In this document: in pieces, positions 51,769 through 59,746 of the stretch
How positions within the stretch are numbered: the first letter of the stretch is position 1
Layout: every line of letters begins with the position of its first letter
From: CAZNKU01 sp045545235
GTDB lineage: Bacteria > Bacillota > Clostridia > Monoglobales > Firm-18
DNA: 64,000 nt
Direction of reading: 5' to 3'
Assembly (NCBI GenBank): GCA_045545235.1
Contig: JAZQAN010000056.1
Coordinates: 62,001-126,000, forward strand
The notes under the pieces: model-generated
Databases searched by the model: none
The model's input: only the letters and a program-made list of their open reading frames with translations
What the model was told of the DNA's origin: nothing
Made by a program: the position numbers and the translations under genes

Positions 51769-51826
51769 CGCTATCCGCGGAGGGAGGCACTTTTGTGTGG
51801 GCAAAAGTGCCCAAAAACCCACCGCC
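51769..51826 (+). repeat. Pseudoknot-forming repeat, copy 2
   Basis: Begins CGCTATCCGCGG. Stem GGCACTTTTG with CAAAAGTGCC encloses TGTGGG, and GTGGG can pair with the downstream CCCAC of AAAAACCCACC. The stem and pseudoknot bases differ from copy 1 (48803-48858) but remain complementary, so the fold is conserved. Confidence 0.65.
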
Positions 51827-51976
51827 GGGACGTTCAGTCAACATTTTGTAAGAAAAATTTTCTTAAAATCGTTTCTACAAACTGCAATCCCTCTCTCTAC
51901 GGTGTTTTTTGGTTAACCCGCAACCATGTGTCCCGTCGGAGACAAACAAAGTATACAGAGATAAATTATAAAAATA

Positions 51977-52005
51977 TTGATTTTCTTATTTTATTATGGT
52001 ATAAT
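51977..52005 (+). promoter_or_regulatory. Promoter of small RNA copy 2
   Basis: TTGATT (51977-51982), 17 bases, TATAAT (52000-52005); transcript expected from about G52012. Confidence 0.8.
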
Positions 52006-52011
52006 AAATAT

Positions 52012-52173
52012 GCTAAACAAAATTCATATTATCAGAAGTTGGTATGTAATTTTACTATTTGGTAAAAGTGCATGCTCTAATTCACATACTAACTTTTGGT
52101 ATAAGGAATTTTGTTTAGCGACAAGAGTTGTGCATTTTTCGGTGTGTGACTCTTGTAGTTACACACTTTTTTT
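52012..52173 (+). ncRNA. Unrecognised structured small RNA, copy 2
   Basis: About 162 nt, homologous to the minus-strand RNA at 48596-48759. P1: GCTAAACAAAATTC (52012-52025) with GAATTTTGTTTAGC (52106-52119), 14 bp. P2: AAGTTGGTATGT (52036-52047) with ACATACTAACTT (52084-52095). Conserved loop ATTTGGTAAAAGTGCATG and CTCT; loop AAAAGTGCA (52064-52072) and CTCT (52075-52078) pair with TGCATTTTT (52131-52139) and AGAG (52124-52127). The terminator stem GTGTGTGACT with AGTTACACAC is followed by TTTTTTTG. ACAAGAGT (52121-52128) can instead pair with ACTCTTGT in that stem, an antiterminator-like alternative. Confidence 0.82.
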
Positions 52174-52209
52174 GTTTTTAAACTCTGTTTCAATGTTGCT
52201 ACAAGCGGA

Positions 52210-52245
52210 GAAAGCCACGAGGATTAATCCTTGTGGCTTTCTTTG
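52210..52245. terminator. Terminator-like palindrome downstream of the epimerase gene and small RNA
   Basis: GAAAGCCACGAGGATT and AATCCTTGTGGCTTTC form a 16-bp stem with one G-T, followed on the plus side by TTTG. It lies between the plus-strand small RNA and the minus-strand epimerase gene end. Confidence 0.7.
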
Positions 52246-52286
52246 TTATGTATTATTTCTTATAATGTAGTTCAATGATTTCTCTT

Positions 52287-53204
52287 TTAAATTTCACCAA
52301 TCTTTTCCAACTCTATGCGTACACCTTCTCTGATGGATTTAAAATCAGATGATTTAAGTCCTGTTGCTTTTAAAACTTTTGAATTATCTATTTTTCTGTC
52401 ATAGGCTCTGTCGTAATGCCAACGCCAAGCATTTTCAGGATAATTTGCAGGAACCCATTCGATTTTTACATTAAGTAAATCTGCATAAATATCCGCAACC
52501 TGACTCCATGTTAAATTCTGAGCAGAGGAAATTGTGTAGGCTTCTCCTATTGCGCATTCTTTAAACAAAAGATTTGCGATAATTTTACCGGAGTTTCCTG
52601 CCCAGTCAAGTCCTGCTGTAAGATTTTTGGCTTCAATAGGCAGGCAAATTGGTTTTTGTTCCTTTGCGGCATCAATTACACTATGCCAGGATTCCATACA
52701 AAGGTCGAATCTTTTTTCGGAAAAAGAAATAACAGGGCGAACTGACGTCCAGTTTTGAGGGCAACTGCAATTTTTCATATAGCGTTCTTCTTTTGCCTTT
52801 GACAACGCATAATCTTCTTCTTCAAGAAATCTCTTGTTATCCTTGATTACATCAATAAGCAAAGGTGCATCCTCAGTAATAGGGTGCTGTAAATCTGCAT
52901 AGGCACGATAAGATGAAAGAAAAATCAAATGGTCTGTATTGTTTGAAAGCAATTCGTGATATGGGATATAATCATCCGGATTTGGGTAGTTAATAAAATT
53001 CACTATTCCGTCATAGTGTGTTTTACTAAACAGGTCTTTAAGGTAATCTATTGTTGCATTTGCTTTATAAAATTTTAAATTTTCATTGTTGGAAATTTTG
53101 TCTTCAAGGCAAATAACATCAACCTTATAACCTAAATTCAAACATTCTTCAGCAGTATATGAGCCAATTGAGCCGCCACCGGCAATTAAAAGTACTTTTT
53201 TCAT
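52287..53204 (-). CDS. NAD-dependent epimerase/reductase (extended SDR-like)
   Basis: A 305-residue Rossmann-fold protein: N-terminal VLLIAGGGSIGSYTAEECL nucleotide-binding motif, IFLSSYRAYADLQHP and the catalytic-type Tyr/Lys in EEEDYALSKAKEERY, then RPVISFSEKRFD. It resembles plant-like isoflavone-reductase/UDP-sugar epimerase relatives. It follows the GH106-like gene by 39 bases on the same strand, so a role in sugar or glycoside metabolism is likely. Substrate unknown. Confidence 0.82.
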   Translation of the reverse strand: MKKVLLIAGGGSIGSYTAEECLNLGYKVDVICLEDKISNNENLKFYKANATIDYLKDLFSKTHYDGIVNFINYPNPDDYIPYHELLSNNTDHLIFLSSYRAYADLQHPITEDAPLLIDVIKDNKRFLEEEDYALSKAKEERYMKNCSCPQNWTSVRPVISFSEKRFDLCMESWHSVIDAAKEQKPICLPIEAKNLTAGLDWAGNSGKIIANLLFKECAIGEAYTISSAQNLTWSQVADIYADLLNVKIEWVPANYPENAWRWHYDRAYDRKIDNSKVLKATGLKSSDFKSIREGVRIELEKIGEI

Positions 53205-53243
53205 TTGTATATTTCTCCTTATGATCTTTAAATTATTTATAAA

Positions 53244-55370
53244 TTAATATTTACACAAAACAACGGGTGAAAGTGCAGGTATATCAAGGTTGATTTTTGC
53301 GGTGTCACCATGGTATTCAACCGCAATATCCAAAACCTCATATGTATCAACATCCACAATTGCAAAACGTTCGTTTTCCGAAGCCTTGACATTTACCTTC
53401 AGGTTATGGTTTTTATCCTCTGTATTCATAAACATATAAAGGTTGTAATTTTCAAAGCTGCTGTTCATAAATGTAATCATTGGATTATTGCTTTCAAACT
53501 GCATATCTTTGTTGCTGCAAAGGGCTAAATCAAATTCAGGCATAAAGCTTAAATTTTCAATATCTCTTTTTTCACCGTCAACCACTATTCTTATACCTTT
53601 TTCATAAGCTTTTTCAAGATATTTGGCAAGGTCACAATCCACAAAGCTTATTTTTGGAAAAGCTATTGTATAAATTTTATTTCCGTTTGGTGACTGAATG
53701 TAGCCATCCTTTATTTCACATTCCATAAGATATTTTTTGTTTATGAAATCAAAGGTTACCTGATTGCCGAAAAGCTTGTTGCAGCTTCCCTCAATATCCA
53801 TACTATCCTGAAAACCTATTTGCGATGCAGTTTCTTCTCCCTCGGGTACACATCGTGCACAAAGCTCTTCAAATGGATAGTACATAAATGTGTTTGCAAC
53901 ATACTTGCCACCTTCAAAAAGTGAAACTATGTTTGTTACATAATCGGCAAATTCCTTCATTCCGTCTTCATCAAAAATATTTTCACCGTAATATGAGCTT
54001 ATCACGTTCAAGCCGTGAACAACCATCATACCAATTGCCGCTTTTGCAATTTTCATAGTGATATTCTGGTCCTTATCACTCATATTTGATGCTTCAATCA
54101 GGACTTTATCTTTATTTGTTATATGTGCTGCGGAGGAAGCTAGCTTGCAGGCAATACTGTATCGCAATGAATCTGCCTCGCTTTTCAGACGGTCGCAACC
54201 GGGAATGTCCATAACTGCCAGATGCTCCAATATATCTCCGTAATACACGGGCTGTACGTCAAATCCCTCTTCACCGTAGTAGTGGCCAGAATAAGCAACT
54301 TTGGATTTACTGAATTTGTTGCGAAGTTGTATTGCAAATGCATCTACTGCCATATCCGACAACAACTTGTAAAAACAACATCTTGCATAGCGTGTTTTAT
54401 CTGTGTTTACAAAAATATCCAACAGTATCTCAGAAAAGTCAAAACCGTATTTTTCTTTGAACACATCTTCAAATTCGTCCACCCATGGAACAAATGGATA
54501 ATCAGGAATTTCGTTATTGGGCTTGTCATATACAGAGGAGGATTTAAACAGTGTAGGCTTACCTCTGTCAATCCAACCCGTATATGTGGGTGCATACGGT
54601 TCATCAGTAAATATGGCGTCAACATCGCCCCATACATCGCCCATATATTTTTCGTATCCGTCCCTGAAGGTTACATTGTAAAAACGTTCCACAGCATCCT
54701 TGTTGCGGACATTTATGTAACGTCTTGAAGCACGGGTGCCCAGACAAAACTTTGTTCCCTCATAAAGTGCACGCACAAAAAAGCAATACACCTTCCATGT
54801 GCCAACAGGTGCACTGTAACAAAAACCGCCTGCAACATCTATGCAAGAGGAAAGGTTAATGCGTTTTTTAAATAATTCCACACCATCAACCACGGGAACG
54901 GCAAAAGCAAATTTAAGTGGTGAATGTCCCATAGGACTTGGTATTCTTATTGCACCCTCGCCTTCTTTTACCTCTGCAACCTTTGAAACACAGGCAAGTC
55001 CCGATGCTTCAAATTCAGGATGTCCCTCAAGGGTTATACCGCCTGCAGAGCCTGATGGGTAGTACTGTTCGTCATAAATCCACACCGAAAGCCCAAGACT
55101 TTTGGCATATTGGGTAATTTCTTTTACACGCAAAAAGGATTCTTCACTTTTAAGATAATCTGTGTAATCTACATTAAGACATATTCCGCCATAGCCGTTA
55201 TCGTAAAGTTTTTTTACCCTTTCCTTCATATGTACAAGCTTTTCCTCGTGGGAGGCTGTGTCAAGAAAGGAATAGTCGTCTTTTACGTTAAGGGCGGTGA
55301 AGGAAAAGTCGTGAACAATCTGCAAAAGACCATTCTTTTTATGTGGTTTGTTAAATGCCGGTTTTTCCAT
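53244..55370 (-). CDS. GH106-like glycoside hydrolase (putative alpha-L-rhamnosidase relative)
   Basis: A 708-residue cytoplasmic protein. The segment VWIYDEQYYPSGSAGG near residue 95 matches the hallmark of GH106-like alpha-L-rhamnosidases, and IFTDEPYAPTYTGW is compatible with the TIM-barrel catalytic region. The C-terminal part is beta-rich. The ATG at 55370 is chosen because GAGGTG lies six bases upstream; an in-frame GTG is part of that site. It is shorter than secreted GH106 enzymes and lacks a signal peptide. With the next gene it forms a two-gene operon. Rhamnoside specificity is inferred. Confidence 0.75.
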   Translation of the reverse strand: MEKPAFNKPHKKNGLLQIVHDFSFTALNVKDDYSFLDTASHEEKLVHMKERVKKLYDNGYGGICLNVDYTDYLKSEESFLRVKEITQYAKSLGLSVWIYDEQYYPSGSAGGITLEGHPEFEASGLACVSKVAEVKEGEGAIRIPSPMGHSPLKFAFAVPVVDGVELFKKRINLSSCIDVAGGFCYSAPVGTWKVYCFFVRALYEGTKFCLGTRASRRYINVRNKDAVERFYNVTFRDGYEKYMGDVWGDVDAIFTDEPYAPTYTGWIDRGKPTLFKSSSVYDKPNNEIPDYPFVPWVDEFEDVFKEKYGFDFSEILLDIFVNTDKTRYARCCFYKLLSDMAVDAFAIQLRNKFSKSKVAYSGHYYGEEGFDVQPVYYGDILEHLAVMDIPGCDRLKSEADSLRYSIACKLASSAAHITNKDKVLIEASNMSDKDQNITMKIAKAAIGMMVVHGLNVISSYYGENIFDEDGMKEFADYVTNIVSLFEGGKYVANTFMYYPFEELCARCVPEGEETASQIGFQDSMDIEGSCNKLFGNQVTFDFINKKYLMECEIKDGYIQSPNGNKIYTIAFPKISFVDCDLAKYLEKAYEKGIRIVVDGEKRDIENLSFMPEFDLALCSNKDMQFESNNPMITFMNSSFENYNLYMFMNTEDKNHNLKVNVKASENERFAIVDVDTYEVLDIAVEYHGDTAKINLDIPALSPVVLCKY

Positions 55371-55409
55371 AAATTTCACCTCGAAAAAAACTCATAATAT
55401 ACTATTATA

Positions 55410-55438
55410 ATTGTAGCATTTATTTTATAAAAAAGCAA
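55410..55438 (-). promoter_or_regulatory. Promoter for the GH106-like operon
   Basis: Minus strand TTGCTT (55438-55433), 17 bases, TACAAT (55415-55410). Confidence 0.65.
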
Positions 55439-55450
55439 TGTATAATATAA

Positions 55451-55486
55451 AAAAAGGCTGAACAAAATCAATTGTTCAGCCTTTTT
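55451..55486 (-). terminator. Terminator after dapA-lysA
   Basis: AAAAAGGCTGAACA and TGTTCAGCCTTTTT pair over 14 bp with an 8-base loop; a long T-run follows on the minus strand. Confidence 0.9.
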
Positions 55487-55490
55487 CAGC

Positions 55491-56783
55491 TTAAATATCG
55501 TTTTTAATCAGGTCATCCAATGTTTCTCTTTTAACTGCAACATAATCCTGTTTGTTATTAATCATAACAACCGGAGGTTTTGTAAGTCTGTTGTAGTTGG
55601 AAGCCATTGAATAATTATACGCACCTGTTGTGCAAACTGCGATAATATCACCTCTTACAGGTTTTGGAAGCTTTACATTTTCCTGAATAATATCACCGCT
55701 TTCGCAACATCTGCCAACAACGGAGCATTCAAAATTTGCTTCCTCGCGTACCCTGTTTGCAAGAAGTACGGTATATTCAGAACCGTATAGGGCAAAGCGG
55801 GGGTTATCAGTCATACCGCCGTCTACCGAAACGTAGTTTTTATAACCCGGTATCATTTTAACGGTACCTACTGTATAGGCTGTCATACCTGCGTCTGCAA
55901 CTATGCTTCTGCCCGGTTCCATAAGAATTTTTGGAATGTCAAGGTGTAATTCTGCGCACTTTTCTTTTACAACCTCTGAAACTATGCGAATGTTGTCGTA
56001 TATGTTAATTTCCGGGTCTTTTTCTGTATAACGCACACCGTAGCCACCGCCAAGGCTTAATTCACGTGCAACATAGCCGTAGTTTATTTTCATATCTGCT
56101 ATAAAATCAAGCATAATATGTGCACCGCGGATAAACGTGTCAGAATCAAAAACCTGTGAACCAATGTGGCAATGGAAGCCTGCAAGGTCAATGTTTTTAA
56201 ACATTAAAGCATGCTTTGTAATAATTTCAGCCTGACCTGTTTCAATTGCTGTGCCGAATTTGGAATCGACCTTACCTGTATTTACAGCTTCATATGTATG
56301 AGTGTCAATTCCGGGAGTAAGACGAAGAAGAATTTTCTGCTTTACATTATAGTTGTTTGCATATTTATCTATTACTGCAAGCTCTTCTGCATTGTCAACA
56401 ACAAAGTAGCCTACGCCGTTTCTGATGGCAAAATCAACATCCACATCGGTTTTATTGTTGCTGTGAAAATATGCATTTTCAAGGCTCATACCCGCCTTCA
56501 TAGCGGTGTACATTTCACCAATTGATACAATGTCTATGCCCATTCCCTCATCGCTTACAATTTCATACATTCTTTTGAATGATGCCGCCTTGCTTGCGTA
56601 AAGAGCCATAGCATTGCCGTCAAAAAACTTTTTCATTGCACCAACGTACGTCTGGCAGTTTTCTCTTATTTTTTCTTCATCCATAAGGTACAATGGTGTA
56701 CCGTATTTTTTTGCAAGGCTTTCTACATTTACCCCTGCAAAGCACAGTGCATTTTCACGCACGGAAATGTTGTTACATATCAT
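55491..56783 (-). CDS. lysA: Diaminopimelate decarboxylase
   Basis: A 430-residue fold-III PLP enzyme making L-lysine from meso-diaminopimelate. PLP Lys in ALYASKAASF, HIGSQ, ELSLGGGYGVRY, LMEPGRSIV, and CCESGDIIQE are all present. ATG start follows dapA by 14 bases, so the two lysine genes form one operon below the lysine riboswitch. The frame is somewhat longer than many bacterial LysA but complete. Confidence 0.96.
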   Translation of the reverse strand: MICNNISVRENALCFAGVNVESLAKKYGTPLYLMDEEKIRENCQTYVGAMKKFFDGNAMALYASKAASFKRMYEIVSDEGMGIDIVSIGEMYTAMKAGMSLENAYFHSNNKTDVDVDFAIRNGVGYFVVDNAEELAVIDKYANNYNVKQKILLRLTPGIDTHTYEAVNTGKVDSKFGTAIETGQAEIITKHALMFKNIDLAGFHCHIGSQVFDSDTFIRGAHIMLDFIADMKINYGYVARELSLGGGYGVRYTEKDPEINIYDNIRIVSEVVKEKCAELHLDIPKILMEPGRSIVADAGMTAYTVGTVKMIPGYKNYVSVDGGMTDNPRFALYGSEYTVLLANRVREEANFECSVVGRCCESGDIIQENVKLPKPVRGDIIAVCTTGAYNYSMASNYNRLTKPPVVMINNKQDYVAVKRETLDDLIKNDI

Positions 56784-56797
56784 TGTTTTAACCTACT

Positions 56798-57682
56798 TTA
56801 TATAAGATTTTGTTCTTTCATAAGCTCTAACAGCTTAGCTTCGTTTTGTGCTTCCATACAAGTAAGAGGGAGTCTTACATAATTTTCGCACCAGCCCATA
56901 GCTGCCATAGCTGCCTTAACGGGAATAGGGTTAACTTCACTGAACAAAGCGTTGATAAGAGGAAGAAGTTCAAGCTGAATTTCTCTTGACTTTTCAATGT
57001 TACCTGCAAAGAAACTGTCACATATTTCAACTGATTTTTTAGGCATTACGTTTGAAAGAACGGAAATAACACCCTTACCGCCTAAAGACATAATTGGAAC
57101 AATCTGGTCATCATTGCCTGAATATATATCCATTTTGTCACCTACAAGGTGTGCAATTTCAGCAATTTGTGAAATGTTGCCGCTTGCTTCTTTAATTGCA
57201 CAGATGTTTGGATGTTCAGCAAGTGCCTTGCATGTTGCGGGTGTGATATTTACACCTGTACGTGAAGGAACATTGTATAGAATAATAGGCTTTGTGCTTG
57301 CATCAGCAATAGCTGTAAATAGCTTTATAAGACCATTCTGTGTAGCTTTGTTGTAATATGGTGTTACAACAAGCATAGCATCTGCACCTGCTTCACAAGC
57401 GTATTTTGTAAGGTCTATTGCATATGCTGCATCGTTACTGCCTGTACCTGCAATAACAGGTACTCTGCCTGCAACTGTGTCTACGCAGAATTTAATTGCT
57501 GCTCTGTGTTCTTCATCTGTAAGAGTTGAGCTTTCGCCTGTTGTACCGCAAACTACAATTGCATTTATGCCTTCGGCAATCTGCCATTCAATAAGCTTTC
57601 CGAATTTTTCAAAGTCAATTCCTTTTTCATTAAGAGGTGTAACAATGGCTGTTGCAACTCCTGTAAATACTGTGTTTTTCAT
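56798..57682 (-). CDS. dapA: 4-hydroxy-tetrahydrodipicolinate synthase
   Basis: A 294-residue DapA, first committed enzyme of the lysine/DAP branch. Schiff-base Lys is K164 in ICAIKEASGN; VCGTTGESSTL, Tyr in LYNVPSRTG and PYYNKATQNG match the catalytic set. Preceded by AAGGAGG. Its long leader (57683-58216) holds a lysine riboswitch, terminator, and an inverted-repeat-bounded segment. Confidence 0.96.
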   Translation of the reverse strand: MKNTVFTGVATAIVTPLNEKGIDFEKFGKLIEWQIAEGINAIVVCGTTGESSTLTDEEHRAAIKFCVDTVAGRVPVIAGTGSNDAAYAIDLTKYACEAGADAMLVVTPYYNKATQNGLIKLFTAIADASTKPIILYNVPSRTGVNITPATCKALAEHPNICAIKEASGNISQIAEIAHLVGDKMDIYSGNDDQIVPIMSLGGKGVISVLSNVMPKKSVEICDSFFAGNIEKSREIQLELLPLINALFSEVNPIPVKAAMAAMGWCENYVRLPLTCMEAQNEAKLLELMKEQNLI

Positions 57683-57695
57683 AATAAATCCTCCT

Positions 57696-57970
57696 TAGCC
57701 GAAAGAGAATAACCCAAACCTCGATTTTCAAAGGTGAATTTTCGCTTTCGTTTTGTTAAAATACTCGGCAATCCGTCAGGATTACCTGCGTTTTTGCCTT
57801 ACGCAACCAAAAATTCTCTCTTTGAAAATTCCATGACCTTAAACAGATGAAATTTTGAGCAGATTTTGGTGCGGAAGATGAAGCAAGGCTGACGCCTTGC
57901 AAAGATGACAAGCCTGAAGATGCCGAAATTACGCTGTTTAAGGCGGGTTCGGGTTACTATCTTTCGGCTA
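57696..57970 (-). other. Inverted-repeat-bounded, highly structured segment in the dapA leader
   Basis: About 275 nt between the riboswitch terminator and the dapA ribosome site. The ends (57970-57946 and 57696-57720) are inverted repeats of 25 bases with three mismatches, beginning TAGCCGAAAGA. Inside are two further stems, CCTTAAACAG with CTGTTTAAGG and ATTTTCAAAG with CTTTGAAAAT. Nested hairpins include GCAAGGC-GTCA-GCCTTGC and GGTAATCC-TGAC-GGATTGCC. It may be a MITE-like insertion or an extra regulatory RNA. No open frame of note. Confidence 0.6.
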
Positions 57971-57974
57971 CAAC

Positions 57975-58008
57975 AAAGAAAAGATAGCCAAAACACGGCT
58001 ATCTTTTT
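57975..58008 (-). terminator. Riboswitch-controlled terminator upstream of dapA
   Basis: AAAAAGATAGCC (58008-57997) pairs with GGCTATCTTTT (57989-57979) and is followed by CTTTG. The riboswitch 3' arm GCTATCTTT (58050-58042) can instead pair with AAAGATAGC (58006-57998), giving antitermination when lysine is absent. Confidence 0.85.
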
Positions 58009-58044
58009 AAATGATTAACATAAAGTAATTCAAATAAAACTAAA

Positions 58045-58202
58045 GATAGCACTCCGCAAATGCGACAGCAAAACAGATGTTATTCCCTTTTGCCAGACCA
58101 ACCTTACGCCTCGGCTGTCTTCGGCACCCACCCCTTTTGCAACCGTCGTAACCCTGCGAAGGTCATAGGCGATTGTTACTTATGGCGAAATGCACCTCTA
58201 TC
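58045..58202 (-). promoter_or_regulatory. Lysine riboswitch (L-box)
   Basis: The minus strand begins GATAGAGGTGCATTTCGCC and ends GGAGTGCTATC; GATAG and CTATC form P1. Conserved elements include AGAGGTGC, AAGTA, GGGTGCCGAAG, GGTTGGTCTGG and GCTGTCGC, matching the B. subtilis lysC L-box layout. It lies downstream of a consensus promoter and upstream of a terminator and the dapA-lysA operon, so lysine should repress these genes by premature termination. Confidence 0.93.
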
Positions 58203-58216
58203 ATTTAACTTATAAG

Positions 58217-58245
58217 ATTATAGCATATTATGCATCGGTTGTCAA
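58217..58245 (-). promoter_or_regulatory. Promoter for the lysine riboswitch-dapA-lysA transcript
   Basis: Minus strand TTGACA (58245-58240), 17 bases, TATAAT (58222-58217), a perfect consensus. It overlaps the last codons of the CorC/CNNM gene. Confidence 0.9.
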
Positions 58246-59487
58246 TGGTTTTTTGCAAATAACATCAACCTTTGTTGCACGTCTTGAATCGGTTTCTATT
58301 ACTGTAATTTCAAGCTCTTCAAATTCAAATTTATCATTCTTTTCAGGAATTTTATCAAGCTGTTCCATTACCCAGCCACCAAGTGAAACGTTTTCTGTTT
58401 CGGTTTCAATTTCAAAAAATTCAAAAAAATCTACAGCGTTAACTGAGCAATCTACACGGTATGTTGTATCGTCAAGCTTTTTAAAGTCCTCAACAACTTC
58501 GTCGTGCTCGTCCCATATTTCGCCTACAAGTTCTTCTAAAATATCTTCCATTGTAACAATACCAAGTGTGCCGCCGTATTCGTCAAGCACAACGGCGATG
58601 TGGGTTTTGTTTACCTGAAGTTTTTTTAGAAGGTCGTTTACCATTTCAGTCTTTTGTGTGAAAATAACCGGCTTTACAAGTTTTTTAATGGATGTCTTTG
58701 TAATACCGTCTACTGTGTAGAAATCCTTCTGAAGAATAAAGCCTATTATGTTGTCGATGTTTTCATCATAAACCAGAATACGTGAAAACTGTGTTTCCTG
58801 AAACTTTTTGGAAATATCTTCTTTGTCAGATGTTACGGGAACTGCCTCAAGGTCAACACGATGAGTTAAAATATCTTCAGCCTTTGTTTCTGTAAATTCA
58901 ATTACATTTCGGATAAGGTCGCCCTCGTCCTCGTCAATGGTACCTTCCTGTTCAACCTCTTCCACAAACATAAGAAGTTCTTCCTGTGACATTTTTTCTG
59001 TTTCTTCAACTTTAAGAATTTTTGAAACAAGCTTTTTCCACATAGAAAAAATGAAGTTTACAGGTGTAAGTATTATAATAAGTAAGTTTATGAAAGGCGA
59101 TGAAAACATTGCAAACTTTTCAGGCATATCCTTGGCAACACTTTTAGGTGTAATTTCGCCGAAAATAAGAACTGCAACAGTAATAACAGCTGTTGATACT
59201 GTTGTACCCATATTTTCGTCATTTAAAAGATGAATAAAGAATATTGTAGCCAAAGATGCCAAAGCAATGTTTACTATGTTGTTTCCTATTAAAATGGTAG
59301 AAATAAGCTTGTCATAGTTTTCTTCAAGCTTAAGTGCAAGTGAGGCTTTTTTATTTCCGTCTTCTGCCATAGTTTTAAGCCTTGTTTTGTTAAGTGATGA
59401 AAATGCCGTTTCCGTAGCGGAAAAATATGCCGACATCATAACCAAAAATACCATTATTATAATCTGTAACGTACTACTCCCGTCCAT
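58228..59487 (-). CDS. CNNM/CorC (HlyC-type) transporter with CBS pair
   Basis: A 419-residue membrane protein. Residues about 5-190 form the CNNM (DUF21) domain with AYFSATETAFSSLNKTRL and GEITPKSVAKDMPEKFA. A CBS pair follows (VDLEAVPVTSDKED, VVLDEYGGTLGIVTMEDILEELVGEIWDE) and a C-terminal CorC/HlyC domain (YRVDCSVNAVDF). Homologues are Mg2+ or divalent cation exporters. The ATG is 12-13 bases after AGGAGAG, a rather long spacing. A 44-codon ORF sits upstream on the same transcript. Confidence 0.92.
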   Translation of the reverse strand: MDGSSTLQIIIMVFLVMMSAYFSATETAFSSLNKTRLKTMAEDGNKKASLALKLEENYDKLISTILIGNNIVNIALASLATIFFIHLLNDENMGTTVSTAVITVAVLIFGEITPKSVAKDMPEKFAMFSSPFINLLIIILTPVNFIFSMWKKLVSKILKVEETEKMSQEELLMFVEEVEQEGTIDEDEGDLIRNVIEFTETKAEDILTHRVDLEAVPVTSDKEDISKKFQETQFSRILVYDENIDNIIGFILQKDFYTVDGITKTSIKKLVKPVIFTQKTEMVNDLLKKLQVNKTHIAVVLDEYGGTLGIVTMEDILEELVGEIWDEHDEVVEDFKKLDDTTYRVDCSVNAVDFFEFFEIETETENVSLGGWVMEQLDKIPEKNDKFEFEELEITVIETDSRRATKVDVICKKPLTTDA

Positions 59488-59559
59488 TTGTAAAAAAATC
59501 TCTCCTTATTAAATCAATTTTGTTTTAAGTGTAAATGTTGTGAAAAAGAGGTGGAAATA

Positions 59560-59694
59560 TCAGGTCAAAAGTCTTTTTGAACGCAAAAAAGCACGCCTGT
59601 GGAATGTGATAAACTTCCGCAGGTATGCCCTGTATGATATTAAATTACATAAACCGGCGTTACAATTATTACAATCGCCCACGTCTGATTCCAT
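59560..59694 (-). CDS. Small Cys-rich protein (44 aa), function unknown
   Basis: A short frame starting MESDVGDCNNCNAGLCN, then a strongly basic C-terminal half (YRAYLRKF, FHRRAFLRSKR). The four-residue-spaced Cys group (C8, C11, C16) suggests metal binding. Support for being real: a consensus promoter (59729-59757), GAGAGGA nine bases before the ATG, and no other reason for this spacer upstream of the CorC/CNNM gene. It could also be a leader peptide. I do not recognise a family. Confidence 0.55.
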   Translation of the reverse strand: MESDVGDCNNCNAGLCNLISYRAYLRKFITFHRRAFLRSKRLLT

Positions 59695-59713
59695 GTTATT
59701 TAGTCCTCTCTTT

Positions 59714-59746
59714 CTGAAACTATGGGTAATTATATCACAGTTTCAG
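59714..59746. promoter_or_regulatory. Operator-like inverted repeat over the -10 element
   Basis: CTGAAACT (59714-59721) and AGTTTCAG (59739-59746) are perfect 8-bp arms, with partial symmetry further inwards, flanking the TATAAT of the small-ORF promoter. The position is right for repression. Confidence 0.55.

Noticed and set aside
51793..52270. Plus-strand frames of 90 and 97 codons between the flavodiiron and epimerase genes
   Set aside because: They run across the pseudoknot repeat and the structured small RNA, have no good ribosome sites and no protein-like composition.
57799..57996. 65-codon minus-strand frame in the dapA leader
   Set aside because: It overlaps the terminator and the inverted-repeat structure; no ribosome site and basic, low-complexity composition.
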